The notes under the pieces: generated by a model | Databases searched by the model: none | Told to the model about the DNA's origin: nothing | The model's input: the letters and a program-made list of their open reading frames with translations, nothing else | Shown here: positions 53,332 through 62,368 of the stretch, piece after piece | Layout of the letters: each line of letters begins with the position of its first letter | Position numbering within the stretch: position 1 is the stretch's first letter | Source: Flavobacterium poyangense | GTDB lineage: Bacteria; Bacteroidota; Bacteroidia; Flavobacteriales; Flavobacteriaceae | Length of the DNA: 64,000 nt | Direction: 5' to 3' | Assembly (NCBI RefSeq): GCF_011751075.1 | Contig: NZ_JAALLN010000010.1 | Coordinates: forward strand, 83,040-147,039 | Made by a program: the position numbers and the translations under genes

Positions 53332-54600
53332 ATGAAATCACTTACACAATTGTTCAGTATAAAAAAAACAGAAGATTCTCCTGTTGTTACTTTTGAAGAA
53401 AACGAAGAACAAAGAGAACAAATCAGAATCACGTATTACCAGAGCGGATTTGCAGCATCTATAAAAGCTACCGGCAAGCCAATCGTTCTAAAAGCCTGCC
53501 TACAGAACCTTTATATGAGTTTTGAAGATCAATGCCGAAAACAAAAACTGGAACAAGATAAATTAAAGCAGCCTTATCGCGAAGAACAGGAGAAAAACAG
53601 AACGGAACTTAAAAAATGCGAAGCGGCAATTGGCATTTACGAAAAGAAAGAACAAGATGTTGACGCTACCGTTGATCAAATCAAAAATGAAATTATAGAA
53701 GTAAAACGCAATCCTGATAAATACGGGATTGAAGACGGTAAAGGTCTGAAAGCTCAGTTTTATATCGGTTTGTTTTTACTTCTTCCCATTACACTTTATG
53801 TACTGGTCTTTTATATTTCAGCTTCTTATTCTGCCTTTTTTAAAGAGTTTTCGAATGATAGTTTAACGGCAGCTATTTTTGATGCTGATGCGTTAACCAA
53901 TTCCTTTAAGGCAAGCTGGCTGGAAGGTGTTTTGGTTGTCACTATTCCATTTGTTTTTATGGGATTAGGATATGTAATTCATATGGTACAAAAAGGAAAA
54001 GGCATTAAAAACACATTTCGAATGATTGCTCTATTCCTCACAACCTTTTTGTTTGATGCTTTGTTAGCCTATCAAATCGAGAAAAAGATTTATGAGTTTA
54101 ATAAAACAACAGATTCCGCTCCTTATAATTTAAATATTGCTTTAGGAGAGGCCGAATTCTGGATGATCATATTCGCCGGATTTGTAGTGTACATTATCTG
54201 GGGACTTGTCTTTGATTTTGTTATGAAAGAATTTGAAAACATTGATAAAATCAGGGCCTTCGTAAGAGGTAAAAAAGAAAAACTTATTGATTTAGAAAAA
54301 CTAAAAACGGACTATACCAATAAAATAAATGATTTCAAACAGCAGCTCATCACTATAACCGGAAAAATCTCAGAACTTCAGTCTAAAATAGATGGATTTG
54401 TATTCCCTGTCAAAGAATATTTGCACTACCATCATCAGTACAAAGAAGGCTGGTTTCAGGCCATAAATACAGAAATTGCTCTTGCTCATAAAGAAAAAAC
54501 AGAACTGTTAGAAAACTGTGAACTTCATTCTGAAGAACATCTTAGCAAATTAAACCTGGTAGATCCTGATTTTCAACACTTGGTCTATTCTAAAAACTAA
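53332..54600 (+). CDS. Coiled-coil integral membrane protein
   Basis: 422 aa. Residues about 55-125 and 320-365 are coiled coils (EQEKNRTELKKCEAAIG; INDFKQQLITITGKISELQ), separated by four TM helices (about 143-165, 200-222, 232-250, 277-300). No known domain. The layout, two long cytoplasmic coiled coils around a membrane block, recalls motor-like or scaffold proteins of stress and defence systems without matching one. It starts 4 bp after the TerB-like gene and ends 4 bp before the vWA lipoprotein gene. Confidence 0.7.
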   Translation: MKSLTQLFSIKKTEDSPVVTFEENEEQREQIRITYYQSGFAASIKATGKPIVLKACLQNLYMSFEDQCRKQKLEQDKLKQPYREEQEKNRTELKKCEAAIGIYEKKEQDVDATVDQIKNEIIEVKRNPDKYGIEDGKGLKAQFYIGLFLLLPITLYVLVFYISASYSAFFKEFSNDSLTAAIFDADALTNSFKASWLEGVLVVTIPFVFMGLGYVIHMVQKGKGIKNTFRMIALFLTTFLFDALLAYQIEKKIYEFNKTTDSAPYNLNIALGEAEFWMIIFAGFVVYIIWGLVFDFVMKEFENIDKIRAFVRGKKEKLIDLEKLKTDYTNKINDFKQQLITITGKISELQSKIDGFVFPVKEYLHYHHQYKEGWFQAINTEIALAHKEKTELLENCELHSEEHLSKLNLVDPDFQHLVYSKN

Positions 54601-54604
54601 TTCT

Positions 54605-55504
54605 ATGAAAAACATTTTAAAAACAATCGTTCTGTTACTGATATTGGCTACCACGTTTTCATGCAAAAAGGATACCGATAAGACTTCTACGGAAGCAATC
54701 GCTAAAACCCCTATCGCAGAAAATTATAACATCAGTATACTTTTAGATTTATCAGACAGAATTAGTCTTCAGAAAAATCCAAATCCAACCATGGAGTATT
54801 ATCAAAGGGATTTGGGATATATAAAATGGGTTTCAGAAGCTTTTACACAACACCTAAAATCCAAAAGAATCAGACAGATTAAGGATAAAATGCAACTGTT
54901 TTTTAACCCTGAACCTCAAGATCCGGATATTAATTCGATCTCTCAAAAATTAAAAATCACGATCGATAAAAATAATGCTTCAAAGGAATTATTGAATTCC
55001 ATAAACGCTAATTACGCTTTACAGACCTCAAAAATTTATAATTTAGCCATAAAAGACAACCACTTTGTAGGCTCGGATATATGGAGCTTTTTTGATGCTA
55101 AAGTAAAAGATCAATGTATTGAAGACAGAGATCGCAATATACTCGTTATACTAACAGATGGTTATATGTATTACGATAGCACTATAATGAAAGATGCTAA
55201 TCGAACGACTTATATTACACCGGAACTTATTCGGAAAAACGGTCTGAATACAAAGGACTGGGAGAAAAAAATGCAAACCGGTGATTTTGGTTTTATCAAA
55301 GCCGGTGATGCCCTATCGAATCTCGAAGTTTTGGTACTGGGAATTAATCCCAGCCGCACGAATCCGTATGAAGAAAAAGTGATTAAAGCCTATTGGACAA
55401 AATGGTTTACTGAAATGAAAGTAAAACGCTTTGAAATTAAAAATGCCGATTTACCTTCAAACATGGAAAAAATCATCAAAGATTTTATACTGCAACATCA
55501 GTAA
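54605..55504 (+). CDS. vWA-like lipoprotein
   Basis: 299 aa. Lipobox TTFSC with Cys20. The domain from about 42 has LLD48-L-S50-D-R, a MIDAS-like DxSxx start, and NILVILTDGYMYYDS with the TDG motif of the vWA metal site. A long insert (about 60-130) lies between them. It would face the periplasm and bind partners in a metal-dependent way. Last gene of the operon; the following 497-bp gap holds a repeat, a terminator and the next dyad promoter. Confidence 0.75.
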   Translation: MKNILKTIVLLLILATTFSCKKDTDKTSTEAIAKTPIAENYNISILLDLSDRISLQKNPNPTMEYYQRDLGYIKWVSEAFTQHLKSKRIRQIKDKMQLFFNPEPQDPDINSISQKLKITIDKNNASKELLNSINANYALQTSKIYNLAIKDNHFVGSDIWSFFDAKVKDQCIEDRDRNILVILTDGYMYYDSTIMKDANRTTYITPELIRKNGLNTKDWEKKMQTGDFGFIKAGDALSNLEVLVLGINPSRTNPYEEKVIKAYWTKWFTEMKVKRFEIKNADLPSNMEKIIKDFILQHQ

Positions 55505-55724
55505 TATTTTAACTAATTAATTCAAGTTGCTAATTACTAGTTGTGAGATGTATAATGTAAAATGTGATATGCTAGTTTGAAAAGGCAAATGTTTTGATTA
55601 AATGATTTTCTTGCCTTTAAGCAAAGCGTTAGAATTTAAGTGTATTGTTGTTGTATTTCAATGATCTGACACAACTATATCTTCATACCTTGTAAGATAG
55701 TAACCAATTAAACATACTTTTTAC

Positions 55725-55790
55725 TTTTTACAGTACACATTTTACAATATACATTTTACAATTTACAGTATACAATTTACAGTATACATT
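55725..55790. repeat. Degenerate ACATTTTACA tandem tract
   Basis: Low-complexity units of TTTACA(A/G)TATACA. Related to the tract at 30361-30437. No coding potential. Confidence 0.7.
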
Positions 55791-55846
55791 ATTATTTCAC
55801 CTGACGACTTGAGTTAATTATTAAAAATGAACTATTAATTCGTTTA

Positions 55847-55880
55847 ACAAAGAGGATTTCATAAGTCCTCTTTGTCTTTT
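55847..55880 (+). terminator. Rho-independent terminator
   Basis: ACAAAGAGGA-N9-TCCTCTTTGT followed by a T-rich tract. It lies far (over 340 bp) after the vWA gene and just before the next dyad box. Confidence 0.75.
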
Positions 55881-55920
55881 GTATTATTCAATAACAGAGA
55901 AAAATACAAAAAAATCTCAG

Positions 55921-55966
55921 TTTACGGTTTACCATAAACTATTGATTTCTATTGGATTTACATTTG
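55921..55966 (+). promoter_or_regulatory. Shared dyad box plus -7 element, unit 3
   Basis: TTTACGGTTTACCATAAA (55921-55938), 20 bp, TACATTTG (55959-55966), then the ATG 36 bp on. Flanking AG and CT extend the inverted repeat to 9-bp arms with one mismatch. Confidence 0.85.
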
Positions 55967-56001
55967 GTTAAATAATCAAAACATTAATAAACTATATCAC
56001 T

Positions 56002-57072
56002 ATGGAAATAAACATTCAACTTAAAGCTTTAGCAGATAAAATCACAATGCTAAAAGACAGAATTGAAACTGAAGAATCGACCAAACATGCTTTTGTATTG
56101 CCCTTTATAAATATATTGGGTTACGACACTTTTAATCCAACCGAAGTTGTTCCTGAATTTACTGCCGATCTGGGTTTAAAAAAGGGAGAAAAAGTAGATT
56201 ATGCTATTTTCCAGGACGGTGCTCCCATTCTTATTATGGAATGCAAGAGCTGGAAAGAGAATCTTACCATTCATAATTCTCAATTGTTCCGCTATTTTCA
56301 TGTTACCAAAACACGGTTTGCCCTTTTAACGAATGGAATTACTTACCAATTTTTTACCGATTTGGATGAAAAAAATAAAATGGATCAAAAACCATTTTTA
56401 GAATTTGATATCACAAATCTAAAGGATAATGCGATAAGTGAAATAATTAAATTTCATAAATCCAACTTTGATGTGAACAAAATTGTGAATAATGCCAGTT
56501 TACTTAAATACACCACTGAAATTAAGAAACAAATTGGCAATGAATTGCAAAACCCATCTAATGAATTTGTAAAGCTTTTTGCCAATAAAGTATATACCGG
56601 AAGATTAACCGAAAAAGTAGTTGATGAATTTAAAGATCTTGTACAAAAAGGTTTTAATCAATTTATCAGTGAAAAGATCAATGACCGTCTGAACGCCGCA
56701 ATTAATAAAGAAAACCAAAAACAAAAAGAAGAATCTGAAGAAATTGCCATTCCGGAAGATACTAAAATTGTCACCACCGAAGAAGAACTGGAAGGGTACC
56801 GAATTGTCGTGGCTATATTGAGACGAAAACTTCCTACAAGCCGAATTGTTTATCGCGATACACAATCTTATTTCGGAATACTGCTTGATGATAATAACCG
56901 TAAGCCTATATGCAGATTACACCTTAATGGAAGCAAAAAATACATCAGTCTTTTTAGTGACAATAAAAATGAGGTTCGTCAACCTATTCAATCCATAGAT
57001 GATGTCTATTTATTTGAAAAAGAACTATTGGAAACTATTGAGAACTACGAAGTGGCTCAAATTCAGGTATAA
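56002..57072 (+). CDS. HsdR-N-type nuclease/restriction-like protein
   Basis: 356 aa. Residues 1-150 match the N-terminal nuclease domain of type I restriction subunits: ESTKHAFVLPFINILGYD, then VD66-YAIFQDGAPILIME80-C-K82, the PD-(D/E)XK catalytic set, and RFALLTNGITYQFF. There is no helicase domain and no HsdM/HsdS gene nearby. The C-terminal 90 residues (YRIVVAILRRKLPTSRIVYR) are a second domain known from similar stand-alone proteins. It is first in a three-gene unit with the shared promoter. Confidence 0.8.
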   Translation: MEINIQLKALADKITMLKDRIETEESTKHAFVLPFINILGYDTFNPTEVVPEFTADLGLKKGEKVDYAIFQDGAPILIMECKSWKENLTIHNSQLFRYFHVTKTRFALLTNGITYQFFTDLDEKNKMDQKPFLEFDITNLKDNAISEIIKFHKSNFDVNKIVNNASLLKYTTEIKKQIGNELQNPSNEFVKLFANKVYTGRLTEKVVDEFKDLVQKGFNQFISEKINDRLNAAINKENQKQKEESEEIAIPEDTKIVTTEEELEGYRIVVAILRRKLPTSRIVYRDTQSYFGILLDDNNRKPICRLHLNGSKKYISLFSDNKNEVRQPIQSIDDVYLFEKELLETIENYEVAQIQV

Positions 57073-57074
57073 AT

Positions 57075-57476
57075 ATGATCAAAAATCTACTTTTAATATT
57101 TCTATCAGCCCTGGTCGGTTGCAAAAAAGTGGTTCAACCGCAGAAAATAAATACTTTCTACCAGAAAACTGTTACAGTCGATGATCGTAAAGTTATTACT
57201 CCGGAAGAAGCCAAAACCTATCATGTAGCTAGCAAAAATCAGTACGAATACCGAACGGGTACACCATCTCATTATGAATATAATTATGATGTAAAAGGCA
57301 TTAATTCTAAAGGAGATTCCGTTTTCGGAAACATTAATGTCGAAGGGAAATACGGAGCGGGAATACTACTTTTTGATACCATTGCCGATATCGAAATTAA
57401 AACAGTATGGATCGCTCATGGAAAATTGAAAGCAATAGACAAGCAAGGAAATAAATACCTCTTAGTAGTCGATTAA
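57075..57476 (+). CDS. Small lipoprotein
   Basis: 133 aa. Lipobox LVGC, with Cys near residue 16. The mature protein (about 45-130) is beta-rich: ITPEEAKTYHVASKNQYEYR and YDVKGINSKGDSVFGNINVE. No recognised family. The start is 2 bp after the nuclease-like gene, so translation is probably coupled, an odd pairing of a cytoplasmic nuclease fold with an envelope protein. Confidence 0.65.
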   Translation: MIKNLLLIFLSALVGCKKVVQPQKINTFYQKTVTVDDRKVITPEEAKTYHVASKNQYEYRTGTPSHYEYNYDVKGINSKGDSVFGNINVEGKYGAGILLFDTIADIEIKTVWIAHGKLKAIDKQGNKYLLVVD

Positions 57477-57499
57477 AAACCAACCCCAAATTCAATCAA

Positions 57500-57709
57500 A
57501 TGAAATATGCTATTATCTTATCATTTGTACTTTTTGCTTCTTTTCGCCCAATAGAAACCAAAGTTTATATCTGTGGTCCAGTGGGAGCAAAAAAGTACCA
57601 TTATACTGAAAATTGTCGCGGATTAACCGCCTGCCGGCACGAAATTACTAAAGTACCTGTCTCTAAGGCTCAGGGTTACGGACTAACACTTTGTGGTTGG
57701 GAAGATTAG
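57500..57709 (+). CDS. Small exported His/Cys protein
   Basis: 69 aa with an N-terminal hydrophobic signal (about 1-15). VYICGPVGAKKYHYTENCRG, LTACRHE and LTLCGWED place four cysteines and a His in a pattern found in many small Bacteroidota secreted proteins, probably a metal-binding or disulfide-stabilised domain. Last gene of the third dyad-promoter unit; a terminator follows. Function unknown. Confidence 0.65.
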   Translation: MKYAIILSFVLFASFRPIETKVYICGPVGAKKYHYTENCRGLTACRHEITKVPVSKAQGYGLTLCGWED

Positions 57710-57730
57710 TTTTTCATACTAATAGCATCT

Positions 57731-57765
57731 AAGGACAAAAGAGATCTTCTTCTTTTGTCCTTTTG
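57731..57765 (+). terminator. Rho-independent terminator
   Basis: AAGGACAAAAG and CTTTTGTCCTTTT around a 10-base loop, after the small exported protein gene. Confidence 0.8.
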
Positions 57766-57800
57766 CTTTTACAGCTATACCTATCTCATTTTTTCAGAAC

Positions 57801-57835
57801 AAAAAAGGGAGTCTCATTATTTGAGCTCCCTTTCA
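57801..57835 (-). terminator. Terminator for the FG-GAP protein gene
   Basis: AAAGGGAG...CTCCCTTT with an inner CTCA/TTGAG stem, next to the 3' end of the minus-strand gene at 57862. Confidence 0.75.
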
Positions 57836-57861
57836 TTTGAAAAATTAAGTACAGTTAAAAT

Positions 57862-60800
57862 CTAATTTTTGATCACTTTTACTATTGTCTTTTTCTCCTG
57901 ATTATCTAATATCGTTACGAAATACATGCCGTTTCTTAAAGATGATAAATCAATACTATCCTTATGCGGAGCAACTAAAACGATTTGCCCTAAGGTATTG
58001 TACACTACAATTTTTGAGATCGTTTTATCCTTAGACTGAATCGTAAACAACCCTTTTGTTGGATTCGGATAAGCAACAACCTTTTCTATTAAAAAATCAC
58101 CTGTACTAAGTTTCTTGTCAACAATTTCGGTACTAACGGTATTGGTTTTTATATCCGGATTATAATCAAAGAAAATAGCAGCATTGTTCTTAAAGATATC
58201 TCCTGTAGAAACACCCGATTTTGCTTTAATTTTATAAGCAATATAGCCATTAGAGCCTTCTTCATTTACCAGATAACTTGGCAAATAGATCGCATCAAAA
58301 GCAAACTCTATTTCTTTCCCGTCTTTTATATTTACTGTATTGTTATGGCTGTAACTTTCAAGTTTCAGTGTTGTCCAGTCTAATTTATCATCCAAAAGGT
58401 TAGTTATTCTGACTCTTTGCGCATAAGAATTCCCTTTGTTTTGAAAGCGAATAATATAATGCAAATACTCATCAGCATCAGCAACTAAAATCTGTTCTCC
58501 TTCTAAAACTCTGATGTCATTAGGATCATAAGACCCCACAATAGTTTCATTTAATACAAATTCATTATCAACAGGTTTAACATCTGCTCCTACAGGCAAT
58601 GCAACATTGAACACTAATTTTTCTCCTAAATTTACAGTAGGGATCGTTAAAACCTTAAAAGTTACCTCAATTGTTTTGGTTTCAAATGCTTTTAAATTTT
58701 TATATGCAAATTGAAGGGTATTCGAGGTTTGTCCTGCTGTATTTTCACTTGCTGAAACAAAGGTTAGTTTCGAATCATTAAATTTTAACGACATTGAACC
58801 ACTTTTCACACTGGTTCCTTTGTTTGTAATGTGAATTTTGTATTTGGATGCAAAGCCAGGTCTTGGTTCACCATAAGGATATATTTTAACCTCCAAATCA
58901 TCAAACAATGAAGCTGGTACTAAACAAAAATCAACTTTTTCGCTTTGATTTTCAGCAGTAAACGTCGAAACATATTTCGCTGGTGTTGCGGAGTAGTTTT
59001 TCTCCGGTGATACTATTGAAGTGGTATAGGTATTGACATCTGCAACAAAATTATAAGCTCCGTTTGGTTTTGCAAACATCGAAAAGGTATTCGTACCATT
59101 TGAGGTAGACACTAATACTTCCGGCACATTTAAATCCGTTTGATCGCAACCATTGTTATCAATATCTAAACGAATCGTTCCATGAATTGTGTTTTTAAAA
59201 GTCCCCAGATTTTCATACCACGCAATTTTATCTTCAGTAGTCATAAAAGAAACCAGATCAAGACGTCCGTCTGCATTTAAATCTGCATACTTGGAATTAC
59301 CAAAATTAGTAGTAGTCTCGCTGAATACTTTTGCCGGTCCCATATTTGCGGCACCTAAATTTTCATGCCAGGTCGTTGGGATTTCAGTAACCATATTGTA
59401 CATCACATCAATATCACCGTCCTTATCGACATCAGACAAAGATAATGCAGCAATGGCTTTTGGAGTATTAATGATAATTTTACTTGTAGCATAATTTCCT
59501 TTTCCGTCTAAATTTTCATACCATCCTATCTTTCTTCTGCCTGAATCATAGTATACAATGTCTAAATCATTGTCATTATCTAAATCACTCATAAAAAAGT
59601 AACTGGCCTTATCTGCATAAATATCCAGATTTAAAACGTGTTCTGTCGCAAAATTTCCTGTACCATCATTTTCGTACCATACTACTTTTCCCCAATTCAT
59701 TACTATTATATCAACATTTCCATCCTTATTGACATCGTCAATAAAACACTTTTTAAGAGAGGTTATTGTCGATGGAACCATTGTTTTTGCAGCAAAAGTT
59801 CCATTTCCTAAATTTATAGATACATAAACCCAATTTCCGCCATAGGTAGCGATAATATCTGTCTTACCATCTTTATTGACGTCGGTAAAAATTATATGTT
59901 CTACAGTGGTGCCCGAAGCAATCGTCCTTTCATTTATAAAATTACCCGCTCCGTCATTCTCGAACGAGACAATCGAGGTAATATCTACATTATCGTCTAT
60001 ATAATTAGTAGTCACTACATCTAAATCTCCATCATTGTCCAGATCTTTAGCAAAAAGATCCAAAGGTCTGATAGTATGATCCGAAATAAGCAATTGATCG
60101 CCTGAAAAATCACCTAAACCATTTGTATTCTTGTACCACGCAATTTTTCGATCGCCCGATGCCGAAACAATATCTGTATCCCCGTCTCCGTCAAAATCAC
60201 CACTTTCTACATTATAAACATAATTAGCGTATTTAGAAAGTTTCTTCTCTTGCGCGAATGTTCCTTTTCCATCTGTATTATTAAAGAGCACTACATCCGA
60301 ATTAAAAATAGCTACTAAATCTTTAGTACCATTATTATCCATATCTCCTGCGGCAAAACTTATAAAATCCAACGGACTTGACTTGATAATCTGTTCCGCG
60401 CCAAATACACCACCGCCATTATTCTTAAACCAACTTACTTTTTTACCTTTAGTATAATAAAACAGTATGTCTTTTTTACCATCTGAATCAAAATCGGTAA
60501 ACAGAATTCTATACAATTCGTAACCGGAATTATTTCCGGTAAATTCCGGTAAATTCACCAAAAACTTAGAAGCTTTAAATGTCCCTTGTCCATCAGTGTT
60601 TTCATACCACAGCACATCAATATTACTTCCATTCTCGTAAACCGTAACAATATCTATATCTCCATCATTATCAACATCTTCATTTAAAAATTTATGAGAC
60701 ATTGAAACATTGGTCAATATGGTAGAGGTTGCGTAGGTACCATTAGCCTGCTGCTTAAATAATTTTAACTGATTCGTATATCGAATCACTAAATCCTGTA

Positions 60801-61413
60801 ATTTATCTCCATTAACGTCTACCGCCAGAAAACTTAGGAAATCAGTCATTAGAGTTGACAGGGTGAAATTGCCCAGACCGTCATTTTTCAAACAACTCAA
60901 TCTGGTATTACCGTAATTGTTAGGCACCTTATATAAAATATCAAGATCATTGTCATTATCCATATCTATAATCTGATACAAGCTTAAACTATTGTCGCTG
61001 GTATTTTCGACGGCCATTATTAAAACAGGATCACTAAAAGTTCCTAAACCATCTGTATTTTTAATCCAGTAAACCCCTCTTTCCAAGGTAGACCACTTTC
61101 CGGTAAAAACTACATCTAAAAATCCATCTTTGTTAACATCAAAAACATCAATTCTACCACCATTCGCTTTCGAAATAGTTATGGGCTTGCTATAGTTTCC
61201 GGTCCCGCCAAGGTTTTTATACCAAACGATTTCATCAGTCGCAATTGTAACAACATCAAGAAAACCATCCTTGTTAATATCTGCAGTACATAACGCTTGA
61301 GGACTCTGTGAACCAAAAGAATTATCTATAACAATATGTTCCTGATAACCAATCTGAGCAAAAACGGTGGGAGCAATACATAATAAGGAGAATAAGAGTA
61401 AAATTTTCTTCAT
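57862..61413 (-). CDS. Giant FG-GAP/VCBS beta-propeller protein with T9SS sorting domain
   Basis: 1183 aa. Signal peptide to about residue 19. Sixteen or more FG-GAP/VCBS repeats with DxNxDGxxD-type calcium loops (DINKDGFLDVV, DVNKDGFLDVV, DMDNDNDLDIL) fill about 25-740. A DUF11-like/Ig region follows, then a Bacteroidota-type domain with YLHYIIRFQNKGNSYAQRV. The last 75 residues (VVAYPNPTKGLFTIQS; GMYFVTI) are a type A T9SS sorting domain. It would be exported and held at the surface as an adhesin-like protein. Confidence 0.9.
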   Translation of the reverse strand: MKKILLLFSLLCIAPTVFAQIGYQEHIVIDNSFGSQSPQALCTADINKDGFLDVVTIATDEIVWYKNLGGTGNYSKPITISKANGGRIDVFDVNKDGFLDVVFTGKWSTLERGVYWIKNTDGLGTFSDPVLIMAVENTSDNSLSLYQIIDMDNDNDLDILYKVPNNYGNTRLSCLKNDGLGNFTLSTLMTDFLSFLAVDVNGDKLQDLVIRYTNQLKLFKQQANGTYATSTILTNVSMSHKFLNEDVDNDGDIDIVTVYENGSNIDVLWYENTDGQGTFKASKFLVNLPEFTGNNSGYELYRILFTDFDSDGKKDILFYYTKGKKVSWFKNNGGGVFGAEQIIKSSPLDFISFAAGDMDNNGTKDLVAIFNSDVVLFNNTDGKGTFAQEKKLSKYANYVYNVESGDFDGDGDTDIVSASGDRKIAWYKNTNGLGDFSGDQLLISDHTIRPLDLFAKDLDNDGDLDVVTTNYIDDNVDITSIVSFENDGAGNFINERTIASGTTVEHIIFTDVNKDGKTDIIATYGGNWVYVSINLGNGTFAAKTMVPSTITSLKKCFIDDVNKDGNVDIIVMNWGKVVWYENDGTGNFATEHVLNLDIYADKASYFFMSDLDNDNDLDIVYYDSGRRKIGWYENLDGKGNYATSKIIINTPKAIAALSLSDVDKDGDIDVMYNMVTEIPTTWHENLGAANMGPAKVFSETTTNFGNSKYADLNADGRLDLVSFMTTEDKIAWYENLGTFKNTIHGTIRLDIDNNGCDQTDLNVPEVLVSTSNGTNTFSMFAKPNGAYNFVADVNTYTTSIVSPEKNYSATPAKYVSTFTAENQSEKVDFCLVPASLFDDLEVKIYPYGEPRPGFASKYKIHITNKGTSVKSGSMSLKFNDSKLTFVSASENTAGQTSNTLQFAYKNLKAFETKTIEVTFKVLTIPTVNLGEKLVFNVALPVGADVKPVDNEFVLNETIVGSYDPNDIRVLEGEQILVADADEYLHYIIRFQNKGNSYAQRVRITNLLDDKLDWTTLKLESYSHNNTVNIKDGKEIEFAFDAIYLPSYLVNEEGSNGYIAYKIKAKSGVSTGDIFKNNAAIFFDYNPDIKTNTVSTEIVDKKLSTGDFLIEKVVAYPNPTKGLFTIQSKDKTISKIVVYNTLGQIVLVAPHKDSIDLSSLRNGMYFVTILDNQEKKTIVKVIKN

Positions 61414-61686
61414 AAGCTAATCGGTTATATAATGTCTTTTAGTATTGTTAAACGATCTTACAAACATAATAAATCAGCAGTAATTCCTGTTAAAATTATT
61501 TCAATCAATTAAATTATCTACCCTACTATTTTAGCAGTCAAATTTCACCACAACACTCCTATTTTCTTATAATTGAACCCTCAAAACGGTTAAAGAGAGA
61601 AATCCTGTAACATTATCACCAAATACTGTAAGATATTCTTTAAAATTCTGAATAGTTTTACAGAATAACATTTAAAAAATAAAACT

Positions 61687-62274
61687 ATGAAAAAGTTAGC
61701 AGTAGCAGGAAAAGTTATTTTTGGTGCAGGATTAATCCTAATATTTCTAAATTCCTGTAAAAATGAACCGAAACAAGAAGACCCAAAAGAGGTCGCCGAA
61801 GATAGCAATGAAGCAAAATTTGACTCTATTGAAGATAAACAAGACGACTCTGAATTTTTAGTTGATCTTACTGAGGTAAATTTGGCTGAAATTGAAATCG
61901 GAAAACTGGCTCAAACCAAAAGCACCAATACAGAAGTTAAAAAACTGGGGAAAATGCTGGTGGAGCAACACACCAAATCTGCCTCTGAAGTTAGTGCTTT
62001 AGCTAAAGCCAAAAACTTCACTTTGCCTACCTCTTTAACTGAGGATGGACAGGAAGAATACAATAAATTAAACGAAAAATCAGGTATCGATTTTGATAAA
62101 AAATTTGCCGACATGATGATCGACGGTCATGAAAAAGCAATTAATGAACTTAGAAAAGCTTCTGAAAGTGCAAAAGATCAGGATATAAAACTTTGGGCCT
62201 CTAACAGTATTGCCGCATTGACGGTACATTTGGAGCATGCCAAAATGCTTAAACAAAGTTTAGATAAAAAATAA
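61687..62274 (+). CDS. DUF4142 lipoprotein
   Basis: 195 aa. Lipobox FLNSC with Cys24, an acidic linker, then a ferritin-like helical domain (about 55-190) typical of DUF4142: VNLAEIEIGKLAQTKSTNTE, KKLGKMLVEQHTKSASE, FADMMIDGHEKAINEL and LTVHLEHAKMLKQ. Members have no clear catalytic metal set; functions suggested include envelope stress. A hairpin repeat follows. Confidence 0.88.
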   Translation: MKKLAVAGKVIFGAGLILIFLNSCKNEPKQEDPKEVAEDSNEAKFDSIEDKQDDSEFLVDLTEVNLAEIEIGKLAQTKSTNTEVKKLGKMLVEQHTKSASEVSALAKAKNFTLPTSLTEDGQEEYNKLNEKSGIDFDKKFADMMIDGHEKAINELRKASESAKDQDIKLWASNSIAALTVHLEHAKMLKQSLDKK

Positions 62275-62277
62275 TCT

Positions 62278-62362
62278 GAGGCGTTAAGGTACTGAGATGC
62301 TAAGTTTCTAAGTTTTAACACTTGTGTTTTTTCTTAGAAACTTAGTGCCTTAGCATCTTTAC
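62278..62362. repeat. Long palindromic dispersed element, bidirectional terminator
   Basis: AGATGCTAAGTTTCTAAG and CTTAGAAACTTAG-TGCC-TTAGCATCT form a long imperfect hairpin between convergent genes. Similar CTAAG-rich palindromes are common in flavobacterial intergenic DNA. Confidence 0.75.
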
Positions 62363-62368
62363 TAAAAC

